Source: Lantana camara (taxonomy: Eukaryota; Streptophyta; Magnoliopsida; Lamiales; Verbenaceae). From it: a DNA stretch of 64,000 bases. Below are positions 32,338 through 41,315 of this stretch, in pieces (position 1 is the first letter of the stretch; each line of letters begins with the position of its first letter). The position numbers and the translations under genes were made by a program. The notes beneath the pieces were generated by a model that had not been told where the DNA came from, searched no databases, and saw only the letters and a list, made by a program, of their open reading frames with translations. The stretch spans positions 10,887,001 to 10,951,000 of the forward strand of contig CM074865.1 in the NCBI GenBank assembly GCA_037501455.1, written 5' to 3'.

Positions 32338-32704
32338 CACTTTGCACCTCCTTGAAACAAGGTGGTCCTTCTTAAGGGCGTGATCCCACAAGCAAGCCTT
32401 AGAGGAGTCAGGTTGACACTCCCACTGTCTGTAGGACTCATCGGCTTAGAGTATTTTACTAATCATGACTTATGTGATATAGGGCTCGTTTCATGAACCA
32501 TTTCACCTAAATGGTAGAGTCCTAAAGTCATCAGGATTAGGGGAGTTCTCATACATGCACAGCTAAAGTAAACGCATACCAAACAAGAGCATATAAAGAA
32601 GTGTTGCCTCAATTCGTTATTTCATTCAAAGATTGTCTGTGATTACAATAAGGAAAAGCACAAAGCGGATATACAATCGGCTTTCTAGGGCACTATTCCT
32701 AACA
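32338..32704 (-). repeat. 5' LTR of Copia-A, second part
   Basis: Matches the last part of 12877-14871 (from CACTTTGCACCTCC to GGGCACTATTCCTAACA) and completes the interrupted LTR. Viral leader sequence resumes at 32705. Confidence 0.92.
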
Positions 32705-32983
32705 ATTTTTAATCTTAAAATATTATTTATATTATCAATCCATTTATTTAAATGGTTATCTTGATTAGGTTTTAATAATCTGACCATTTATATTGTCAAA
32801 AGATTTATATAGTAATCTCTATCTTTTTTATGGTTATTCATTCTATCATAATAATATTTACTAGGATATTTTTTATATTGGTGTTTGTACCATTTATACA
32901 TTGAATCGAAATATTTTATAGATTCAATTATTTTCCTTTTATCAAATATCTTCATTTTATCTATTATTTATTTGGATTGTATG

Positions 32984-32995
32984 GCTCTGATACCA
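32984..32995 (-). other. tRNA-Met primer-binding site of the endogenous virus
   Basis: GCTCTGATACCA on the plus strand is TGGTATCAGAGC on the minus strand, the site that defines position 1 of caulimovirid genomes. It lies upstream of the viral ORFs once Copia-A is ignored. No LTR end lies beside it, which argues against it belonging to a retrotransposon. Confidence 0.8.
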
Positions 32996-33082
32996 CGTAG
33001 ACGCGAAATATATTTTGTATATTTTGTATTTGGGTTATATTAAACATGATATTAAATGATATTAAACTTGATTATTTATAAA

Positions 33083-33367
33083 TTAGATTATTGCCTTTTC
33101 AATATATTTTAGTCTTTTTATTTCAGAAGCTAACATTACTTCATGAAACTCTATTTGTTTAATGATATGATATTCTTCAACATGAAATAAATTATCTTTA
33201 TTAATAGATCTAATAAGTTGTAATTTTTCTTTCTCAATATTAATTCTAGCTCGTTGAAAATCTATACTTATTTGTATATTTCTGGTTAATTCACGAATCC
33301 TTTTATAATATTTACTTGACATTTTTATACTTATAAATTGTGCCAAACAAAATCTAGGTAGAAGCAA
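33083..33367 (-). CDS. Small ORF upstream of the viral primer site, function unknown
   Basis: An open frame of 94 codons. The first plausible ATG gives MSSKYYKRIRELTRNIQ, and the rest is rich in Ile, Lys and Glu with a helical look and no known motif. It lies on the minus strand like the viral genes and just upstream of the primer site, where the leader of the pregenomic RNA or the end of a second genome unit would be. It may be a leader ORF or an extra viral gene. No homology is recognised. Confidence 0.35.
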   Translation of the reverse strand: MLLPRFCLAQFISIKMSSKYYKRIRELTRNIQISIDFQRARINIEKEKLQLIRSINKDNLFHVEEYHIIKQIEFHEVMLASEIKRLKYIEKAII

Positions 33368-33485
33368 AATGATAATTCTTCAATTGTTAAAGGACGGATA
33401 TATTGTAACTGTCTATATGCATCTAAAATATTAAAAATCATAGCTATAAATGTTTCTTTATTCATATTATTTATTTATCCAGTTT

Positions 33486-33755
33486 AATTTTCTTGTTCAT
33501 AAATTTGTTCTATTGCTATTATAATTTTATTTATAAAATTTAATTTTTTATTAGTTTTTGCACAATCTTCATCACAGTCTATTTGATTTATATTATGTTT
33601 TTCTGTATGTTCTTTTCCTAGCATTTTCATTCTATCAGTTAAGAATCGTTTTACAAAATGCCTAAAATGTTTATTAGATGTATCTCCATCAAAACATTTA
33701 TAAAAATTACATGCAAGGAGTAGTTCTTTACTAAAATCACCATCTGATTATTATT
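33486..33755 (-). CDS. Partial ORF at the edge of the endogenous virus, function unknown
   Basis: About 89 open codons on the minus strand ending at TAA near 33486, preceded by two TAA codons near 33756 and with no ATG at its start, so it is truncated or frame-broken. The text includes FSKELLLACNFYKCFDGD and IDCDEDCAK, followed by an Ile-rich end. It has cysteines at irregular spacing and no motif known to me. Strand and base composition match the viral genes. Confidence 0.3.
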
Positions 33756-33760
33756 CATGA

Positions 33761-34072
33761 TGTAATATGTCAATTTTCTAAATTTAGGGGTTTATTTGAT
33801 ATTTTTAGAAAATATATAGGCCTTTTTATATAAAAAGAGTTGGGTTGAAAAATAATTTTAAAAAATTGTGTACTATTCCTACTATTCATGAATAGTAGGG
33901 GAAAACCCCAAGGTTGAATGAAAATTTTGGAGTCTTGGTTCCCATCCACAACTTCTATTATTTTATTAAAAACTCAAAAAGAAGTATTATTTTCTTAATT
34001 TATTTTAGAAAAAATATTATTTTTAAAAAGTTCTCTTCATAAATTTGTAATAATTAATTAATTAATTAGTTA

Positions 34073-34075
<3 letters not shown>
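33761..34075. other. AT-rich DNA with a 22-bp palindrome
   Basis: No gene seen. A perfect 22-bp palindrome, CCTACTATTCATGAATAGTAGG less its last two bases in the 20-base form CCTACTATTCATGAATAGTA, lies at 33878-33899. Confidence 0.5.

Positions 34076-34122
<47 letters not shown>
34076..34122. repeat. (ATT)n microsatellite
   Basis: An uninterrupted TTA/ATT run directly left of a terminal-inverted-repeat element. The same repeat continues on the right of that element at 36461-36487. Confidence 0.95.
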
Positions 34123-36460
34123 GGGTTAATTACACCTAGCCACCATATTAGATGGGATAATTACAAATCACCATCATTTTTAGATTTAATTACAGATACC
34201 ACCTACTAAGAAAATATTAATTACACTAAACACCTAATTTTTTAGGGTTCCGTCCAAAAAAGTGTAAACTTCCCGTTATATCCTTGAAGATTCTGTTAAA
34301 TCATTCTAGAAAATAAGACCAAAAAAATTCAATTTTGAAATATCATTTTTGCCCTCGATGTGTTTGAAGCCAGAACAGGCAAAAATTATCTCCCTCTTCC
34401 AACACATGACGGGTGAAAGATCTATCAGGGAAAACCCTTGTGCTAAAAACCCACTTCTCTCCATGCTTTAATATGACAAAAAACCATATTTGAGCTTAAT
34501 TTCGAGCTTCTGGTTGCCAAAATTTTGCTTGTTGTGTTTCACTTACCTTAAAACTCGGTGGATTTTGTGGTTCGAGGGAAGTTGTAACTGGGTCGTTTGT
34601 CTTTCCTCCATGAAAGGTAAGGATTTCGTTATTTTTGAAAGTTTTAGCACATAAATCCTTCTCCATAGCTTTGTTGTAGTTGTATTTTTATTTTAGTATG
34701 ACCCGTAACCTGAATCCTCTTTTTAATTGATTTCGAAATTCAAACCATGAAAATTAGGTTTTTTTTAAAAAAAATTTTTTGGGGGTCTAATAGGTTCTGT
34801 GCTACTCTTTTAGGTTCGGGTTTTATGATATTGTGAAGAATTTTGGTGTATTTTTGTGTTTTTAGTTGTGCTCTGCCCTTTTATGATATCACAGATTTCT
34901 TTATAATATTTTGCCCTTTTTTTAGTTGTGCTCTGTTATGATCGGCAAAGTATAAACACCAGAATTGTAGAAATAAGAAGGAGATGATAAGAAACTGAGA
35001 ATGAGAAATCGAGAAGAAGAAGACAGGGAAGAAAGAAATCTAATTTCACTCAACTTAGTTTCTCTTTAGAGACAAATTGGTCTTTTAACCAATTATAGGA
35101 GGGGATAAATGTGCAAATAAATTTAACAATTTCAATGAATTTACACTTTTTTTGTTCTTTCCAATTGAACCCCCTCTTTCCCAGATTTACTTTAAAAGGT
35201 TTATTGCAATGGTCCGTGATGGAGCGCATCGAAAGAATATTATTATTATGTATGTTTACTTCTTGATTATCATTTTCCTTTTGGATATGTTATTAATAGT
35301 TCTTTGAAATTAAATAAAAAAGAGAAGAAAATCAAGGCTAATAAATCTTGGTAGAGTTGATTTTGGGTTTCTCTGAAGGAGACGGGTATGTGTTATTCTT
35401 AATTGAGGAAGAGTTGATCTTACGTCTAGAGAAAACTTATAACTAGTTGTTGTTGCAGGTTAATCTGCATATTTGCTGCCTGATTGTCTTAGCATGTCTT
35501 ATTAGTGGTGTTTTTACTGAACTTTGGATTTATGGTGTTGAGAATTAGGTGCAATTAAACGGAGAGGGGAGCAATCTGGGATTCTGGATGCAATCGAGGA
35601 GATTATAAATGACTTAGTGATTTAGAAAGATGTATCAAAATCAAGCCTTTGCTTTGGTTTCAAATCACTTTGTTTCTTGTCTTCTTGCTTTACAAGGGGT
35701 GTTAACTTGAGGTGTGTCATGGGATCACTCTGTTTCTTGTCTTCTTAGATGCAGATTTACAGTGTTCGGATGCAGCAGTTGAGGTTGATGCACAGCAAGG
35801 ACAACAAGAGGAGCAGAAACGAGAATAGACAATAAGAGGACAGTGTTCGGATGAAGTTTTTTGTGATTTTTAGGGAGTTGTAACGCTAGGTTCTAACATT
35901 TTTGCTAAAAAAACACAACCTTATTGGTTTCAAAATTTAATCTTGTAGCAATCAGATTATGTCATGTTATAGCATGTTTGTATTTAATAATAACAATATG
36001 TGATTGAAGTCCCTGCTTTAGGTTGTATTGTTTGGTCGTTAAAATGAAATTCATTCTATTATTGTTGATATTAAATATATATTCTAGTCTTCAAAAAAAA
36101 AATTGTATTTATTTTATTTATTTATTTATTTAGTTTTAGTAATTGGTTAGTTTTTGCAAAAAAATAAGGTTACAAACTTTGGTACAAAAAATTACACATA
36201 ACCCCTAAAGTAATACAAGTAATTACATTTAACCTCCAATGGGCAATTTGGGTATAAAAAAGTTGACTATAGTCAAGGGGGTATTTTCGGATTTTTATAA
36301 AATTTTTTGCTGATGTCATCACTTTTTTAACAGAACTTTAACATTTTGGGGGTTTGGTGTAATTAAAATTTTTCAGATGGGTGGTATCTGTAATTAAATC
36401 TAAAAATGGTGGTAATTTGTATTTACCCCATCTAATATGGGGACTAGGTGTAATTAACCC
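34123..36460. mobile_element. Terminal-inverted-repeat DNA transposon, non-autonomous (Mutator-like candidate), 2.3 kb
   Basis: The left end GGGTTAATTACACCTAGCC and the right end CTAGGTGTAATTAACCC are inverted copies, and similarity extends about 120 bp inward (CACCATCATTTTTAGATTTA on the left; its complement near 36385-36410). The interior has no transposase frame. At about 35757-35828 a short acidic/glutamine-rich tail reads SDAAVEVDAQQGQQEEQ before a stop, which may be the end of a lost transposase gene. The phrase ACAGTGTTCGGATG occurs twice (about 35759 and 35841). The target is an (ATT)n tract, so the duplication length cannot be read. The long inverted ends suggest Mutator-like. Confidence 0.75.
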
Positions 36461-36487
36461 ATATTATTATTATTATTATTATTTATT
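36461..36487. repeat. (ATT)n microsatellite, right part
   Basis: ATT repeat continuing from the other side of the inserted element. On the minus strand it is an (AAT)n tail directly after the LINE-type remnant. Confidence 0.8.
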
Positions 36488-37060
36488 CTAAGCGAGGCTC
36501 GCCCCCAGAAAGGGGACAACACACATCAACCAATTATCATCCCGAAAGGGGGAGTTTTCCACGAAGCATAACCATTATAAATAGAGAAACCCAGCTTAAC
36601 AAGCGTATCAGCAACAAAGTTCTTATGGCGTGGCACATGACGGAAGATTGCATACATCTGAAGGTTTGCGAAGGAAGCTTCTACAGTTCATGATCATGAT
36701 ATATTGATATCTATGAACGGGTGTTCATTGACTTCTTAGCTTAAGATCCAATTCGCAGCAACAGGTGAATCCACTTCCACTTTGATTCGATGAAAACGTC
36801 TCTCCCATACAAGCTTAAGAGTAACTCGGCAACGTTGATCGAGCTATCCCCAATTTTCATCGTGTACCCCAGGATCCATTCAGCGCGATCGTTTCTTATC
36901 ACTTAGCCTGCTGTCGTGGAGTTCCGCTGTTGGAAGAGGCTGCCATCGAAATTGAGCTTCACCCGCGGCGGGCTTAGCCCAAGGTTGCTCTCTATCCAAT
37001 TGATTGTATTTGTTGTTGGAAATCACCATAGCTTTCATCATGTTATCAATTAGCCCGTTA
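36488..37060 (-). pseudogene. LINE-type RNase H domain remnant and 3' end
   Basis: Minus-strand text, in shifting frames, follows a plant RNase H domain of the type found at the C-terminus of LINE polyproteins: VKLNFDGSLF near 36937-36963, then VIRNDRAEWILGY, NVAELLLSLYGRDV, and near the end FRHVPRHKNFVADTLVKLG at about 36595-36655. Stops and frame changes are present (for example TAA after TTAG). Downstream come the CCCCCTTTCTGGGGG-like stem and an (AAT)n tail. It is the 3' end of a dead non-LTR element. Upstream RT domains are not seen. Confidence 0.65.
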
Positions 37061-37065
37061 ATATT

Positions 37066-37450
37066 TGTCAAATATCCTATATCGAAACTTTAAAGATGTG
37101 GTGTTCAATTCATAATGGTTTGACAACTCTCCCCTCAATAGTTAGCTTTTGGGATTGAGTTAGGTCAAACACATTATTCATCATGGTATTAGAGCATATT
37201 TTATTCTAGGCATGTCTCTCCACCCCCACAGATGTTTCGATTTCTGGCTTATAGATGTTCCAATTCCTGTAAAGTTCATGCTCCATTCTGCGGCCCTGGG
37301 CATGACGGGGCTGTATAAAATGTCCCACATTGAATAATAAAAAATGTGGAGTTTAATATATAATAACTTGTTATTTGGCTCTTCATCTCACCAACTAGCT
37401 TTTGAGAGTAGCTAGTTGGGAGTAAGTTAGGTTAAACATATTATTTATCA
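37066..37450 (+). mobile_element. TRIM-like element (short terminal direct repeats, tRNA-primer-like site)
   Basis: Two related blocks, 37066-37183 (TGTCAAATATCCTATATCG...TTATTCATCA) and 37321-37450 (TGTCCCACATTGAATAATAA...TTATTTATCA), each start TGT and end CA. The first is followed directly by TGGTATTAGAGC, close to the initiator tRNA-Met site. There is no coding capacity between them. Similar text (CAGATGTTTCGAT, AGATGTTCC) also follows both blocks, so a tandemly repeated or multi-LTR arrangement is an alternative. Confidence 0.4.
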
Positions 37451-37619
37451 TGGTACTCGCAGATGTTTCGATTCTTGTTAGCCTATCTCTTCACTCGTCG
37501 CAGATGTTCCGTTTACTGAGTAGCTAGTTGGGAGTAAGTTCGATTCTTGAGAAATAGATTGGTTGACTAATAATTCGGGAGATGACTTGTGCATTCGTTG
37601 TCGGTGTTTTTAGCCTTTT
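37451..37619. other. Short non-coding stretch before the gypsy element
   Basis: Contains a third partial echo of the TRIM-like text (TAGCTAGTTGGGAGTAAGTT) and ends with CTTTT, the left target-site copy of the following element. Confidence 0.5.
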
Positions 37620-37945
37620 TGTAATAGCCCGGCCCCTAATTCCGACCCTTCTGAATACTGATTGGTTGTTGTTCCCTACATTGATAAGTACTTGTTATTT
37701 GTTATTAATTGCTCCGTGATATGTATACTTGCTTCATGAATCTTGCCTCTGTGACATTCTGTGAACCATTCTTAACCCACATGCATTACATTTTAATTAA
37801 GGTTCTTAACTTCAAAAAGTACATTCCTTGGAATAAAGTGGGAACTCGGATTTTATTGACATGACCAGAAGAACGGTACACGCTCTTAACAGGCCAGTTA
37901 AGGTTCTATAACCCTGGCGCTATACATTAACATCATCAAAACTTT
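37620..37945 (+). repeat. 5' LTR remnant and deletion scar of the gypsy element
   Basis: TGTAATAGCCCGG matches the first 13 bases of the 3' LTR. The following CCCTAATTCCGACCCT matches 41767-41782 inside the 3' LTR, so nearly all of the LTR, the primer site and gag appear to be missing. The rest of the stretch is not recognisable. Confidence 0.55.
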
Positions 37946-39340
37946 ATGTGTGCATACTTGTTCTTGTTGAGTACTTTGGCATGCAAACATTGTGGTAAAA
38001 TCTCTTTTGGGATTTGCTTTATTACGCAATTGGTATATAAATGCTACCCTATAAGAGTTGGTAATCAGTTTTATCCGACAAATCTTATCACACTTCTAAT
38101 GATGAGATACAGAATCATACTGCGTATGGATTGGCTCTACAAATACCATGCTAAATTGGATTGTTTTAAAAAGGAAGTCATCTTAAGAAATGATGAAAGT
38201 TGGATTTCAGATGGAAAGGAAAAACAGTCATCGATGATTTCTATAATAGAGGCGAGGAGGATGATTCGAAAGAGAGCCACAGGGTTCGTTGCCTATCTCT
38301 TGAACAGACCAAAAGATCAAATCAAATTGGAAGAAGTTGTGATTGTTAATGAGCTCTTAGAGGTGTTTCTTGAACACCTGGATTCGTTACCACTAGATCG
38401 TGAATTAGAGTTCGTAATTGAGACAGTTCCGTGAGCCGAACCATTTTCCAAGACACCATATCGGATGGCACCTGCTGAACTTCAGGAGTTAAGAAAGCAA
38501 CTTGATGAGTTGATCGAAGCAGGTTATATTCGACCGAGTACATCACCTTGGGGAGCACCTGTACTATTTATCAAGAAGAAGGACGGATCCCTACGACTTT
38601 GTATTGATTATTGGGAACTCAACAAAATGACCATCAAGAACAAGTATCCTCTCCCTCATATCGAAGAGTTATTTGATATACTCCATGGATCTTGAGTATA
38701 CTCCAAGTTAAATTTGAGACAAGGATACTATCAGTTGAAGGTGAAAGCGGAAGATATTCCCAAAACAACTTTTAATAGTCACTATGGACATTTCGAGTTT
38801 GTAGTGATGTCATTTAGATTGACGAATGCCCTAACTACTTCCATGGATATGATGCATCGGATTTTCCGACCATTCCTCGACAAGTTTGTCGTAAACTTCA
38901 TAGATGATATTCTAGTCTTTTCCAAGACACCAGAGGAACATGCAAAGCATCTTTGATTGGTGCTAGGCACTTTACTGGATCACAAGCTATATGCAAAATT
39001 CAGCAAATGTGAGTTTTGGTCAGAGAAAGTTACATTCTTGGGGCATATCATATCGGTTTCGGGGGTCGAGGTTGATCCCTCGAAGATTGAAATGATTATG
39101 GACTGGAAACTACCAAGGAATCCTTCAGAAGTGAGAAGTTTTTTTTTGGACTCGTCGGCTACTATAGGAGATTCGTGCAAGACTTTTCAAGGATAGCAGC
39201 ACCTGCTAAAGTGGATCGGTATTGACCATATAATAAAAGAAGATCTTGGTCCATGGAGACTTTCAAGATTAGCTAAGAAAGAAGGGAAGTTCGAATGGAC
39301 AGATAAGTACGAACAGAGTTTCCAAGAATTAAAGAAGAGG
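37946..39340 (+). pseudogene. Gypsy protease end and reverse transcriptase
   Basis: Four open stretches, 37946-38434, 38465-38695, 38714-38956 and 38957-39196, lie in the same frame, separated by TGA codons; after 39196 the frame is disturbed up to 39340. The first shows the protease C-terminal part (YPTNLITLLMMRY, ILRMDWLYKYHAKLDCF). RT follows with [40 protein letters not shown] and the catalytic [13 protein letters not shown], where the usual Y-x-D-D reads [21 protein letters not shown] continues the thumb. At two sites the TGA stands where the family usually has an Arg, consistent with CGA to TGA change. Confidence 0.85.
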
Positions 39341-40513
39341 TTGACGACAGCGCCAGTACTAGCATTATCAGAAGGAAAGGAAGGTTACACCTTCTATACT
39401 GATGCCTCGAAAGAAGGATTGGGTAGTGTTCTAATGCAACATGGAAAGGTGATAGCTTATGCGTCAAGAAAGCTTAAACCACATGAAGTTAACTACCCTA
39501 CACACGATTTGGAGCTAGCAGCAATTGTCTTCGCCCTTGCCAAATGGAGACATTATCTTTATGGGGTTACATTTGAAGCCTTTACGAATCATAAGAGTTT
39601 GCGTTATTTATTCACTCAAAAGGAGTTGAATATGCGACAAATGAGGTGGATAGAGTTTCTGGAAGACTATGATTGTATAATTCAGTACCATCCAGGAAAA
39701 GATAATGTAGTAGCTGATGCACTAAGTCGAAAGGCTAGTTTAGCACTGATCACAAGAGATTTTACAAAGAACAGAAGGGAACCGGTACGAGTTATATTGA
39801 GAGCTAGATTGGCTAACATAGTCATTGTGTCACCACTAAAAGAGAAAGTTTTAGAGACACAAGCTACAGACAACTGGATTAAGAAATGTTTAAATTCTAA
39901 GGAAAAGGATGATGCCACAAAATTTAGAAAAGGTGAAGATGGAATCTTGAGATACAAAGGTAGAGTTTGTGTGTCGTCTGAAATTCAAAAGGAAATATTG
40001 GATGAGGCACATAAAACACGATATACGATACATCCTAGAGGGACAAAGATGTATAAGGATCTCAAGGAGTATTTCTGGTGGAATGGAATGAAAAGAGACA
40101 TCGTTGAATATGTCAAGAAATGCTTAACTTGTCAAAAGGTTAAAGCAGAACATCAAAAGCCAGGAGGAAAATTACAACTGTTGCCAATTCCTATATGGAA
40201 ACGAGAGCAGATAACCATGGATTTTGTCACCGGGTTACCTAGGGTTAAAGGAAGACAAGACAGCATTTGGGTCATAGTCGATAAATTGACTAAGTCAACA
40301 TATTTTCTGTCTGTAAAGACCACGGATAAGGTTAACACCTTGGCGAAGTTATACCATCAGGAGATTGTAAAATTGCACGGAATACCAGCTAGCATAGTAT
40401 CTGATAGAGATCCAAAATTTACATCGCAACTTTGGCGGAGTATTCAAGGGTTGATGGGAACAAAGTTAAAACTTCAGCACAACAACAGACAGATGGGTAG
40501 TCAGAAAGATTGA
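39341..40513 (+). pseudogene. Gypsy RNase H and integrase, N-terminal and core part
   Basis: 390 open codons. RNase [39 protein letters not shown] and [20 protein letters not shown]. Integrase zinc site: [18 protein letters not shown] with [10 protein letters not shown] (HHCC). The catalytic core begins [20 protein letters not shown] and [13 protein letters not shown]. The frame is then lost at about 40470-40513 ([10 protein letters not shown]) where the third catalytic region should lie, and reading continues from 40510 in another frame. The family inserts cDNA into chromatin. Confidence 0.9.
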
Positions 40514-41304
40514 TTAAGTACCTGGAGGATCTGTTAAGAACGTGCACGTTGGATTTCCCAGATAATTGGAAGGATTGTCTGCCACTTGTGGAGTTTGCAT
40601 GCAATAACAGTTATCAAGCTTCGATTCAAGCTGTTCCATATGAAGCTTTATATGGGAGGAAGTGTAGATCTCCATTATATTGGGATTTGGACGAAGCAAG
40701 ATGGACCTCAGAGAAAACCAAAAGACCAAAAGTCATTGAGTGGATAGACAAAGCTACTGAAAAGATTAAGATTATTCAGCAAAGAATGAAGGCTACTCAA
40801 GATAGACAGAAGAGTTACGCAGACAAAAGGAGAAGGGATTTGGAGTTTGATGTTGGTGAGAAAGCGTTTTTAAAGGCATCGCCAAGGAAAGGGTTCACAA
40901 GAATTGGTAAAGGTGGAAAATTGAACCCTAGATAAATAGGACCCTTTGAGATACTGGAACGTGTGGGTCCAACAGCGTATCGCCTGGACTTACCAGCAAG
41001 CTTAACAGGAATCCACAATGTATTTCATGTATCCCAACTTCGCAAGTACTTTGCTGATGAGACACAGGTGGTACCCGTAGAAGAAGTTCCGTTAGAACCT
41101 AATCTAACCTATGTGTTGAAACCAACAAGGATCTTGGGTAGGAGATTCCAAGAGTTAAGAAATAGGAAAATTCCGCTGGTTAAGGTGTTATGGAAAGAAC
41201 ATGGTACTAAGGAAATCACCTGGGAAACTGAAGAAAAGATGCAGAAGCACTACCCGAAGTTATTCACAGATCGAGAAGAGAATCTGAGGATAGATTCTTA
41301 TTAA
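40510..41304 (+). pseudogene. Gypsy integrase C-terminal part with chromodomain-like end
   Basis: Frames 40510-40935 and 40963-41304 are in register, separated by a TAG at about 40933-40935. The first carries LVEFACNNSYQASIQAVPYE and ALYGRKCRSPLYW, the late integrase core. The second begins PTAYRLDLPASLTGIHNVFH (GPY/F-type module) and ends VKVLWKEHGTKEITWETEEK and HYPKLF, the short chromodomain-like tail typical of plant chromoviruses, thought to guide insertion to heterochromatin. The stop overlaps the polypurine tract. Confidence 0.88.
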
Positions 41305-41315
41305 GGAGGGGAGAT
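41303..41315 (+). other. Polypurine tract of the gypsy element
   Basis: AAGGAGGGGAGAT directly before the LTR start TGTAATAGCCCGG. Confidence 0.88.

Larger units (their letters stand above)
12877..32704 (-). mobile_element. Ty1/copia retrotransposon Copia-A, inserted in the viral leader, itself split by Copia-B
   Basis: Minus-strand orientation. The 3' LTR is 12877-14871, the internal region 14872-21030, and the 5' LTR 21031-22613 plus 32338-32704. The two LTRs are plainly the same sequence with scattered substitutions and one large difference, a palindrome in the 3' copy. In minus orientation the LTR begins TGTTAGGAATAG and ends TTTTCCAACA. Flanking pentamers are TGTTT on the left and ATTTT on the right, so no perfect target duplication remains. 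The gag-pol has one stop codon between two long open stretches, so it is only lightly damaged. Confidence 0.92.
32705..33760 (-). mobile_element. Endogenous caulimovirid, leader-side segment
   Basis: The part of the provirus on the far side of Copia-A. It has the same strong AT bias as 5985-12876 and carries the minus-strand tRNA-Met primer site and two small minus-strand frames upstream of it. The outer limit near 33760 is set by the loss of open minus-strand sequence and is approximate. Confidence 0.7.

Noticed and set aside
12872..32709. Perfect target duplication for Copia-A
   Set aside because: The flanks read TGTTT and ATTTT; only three of five bases match, so it is not claimed.
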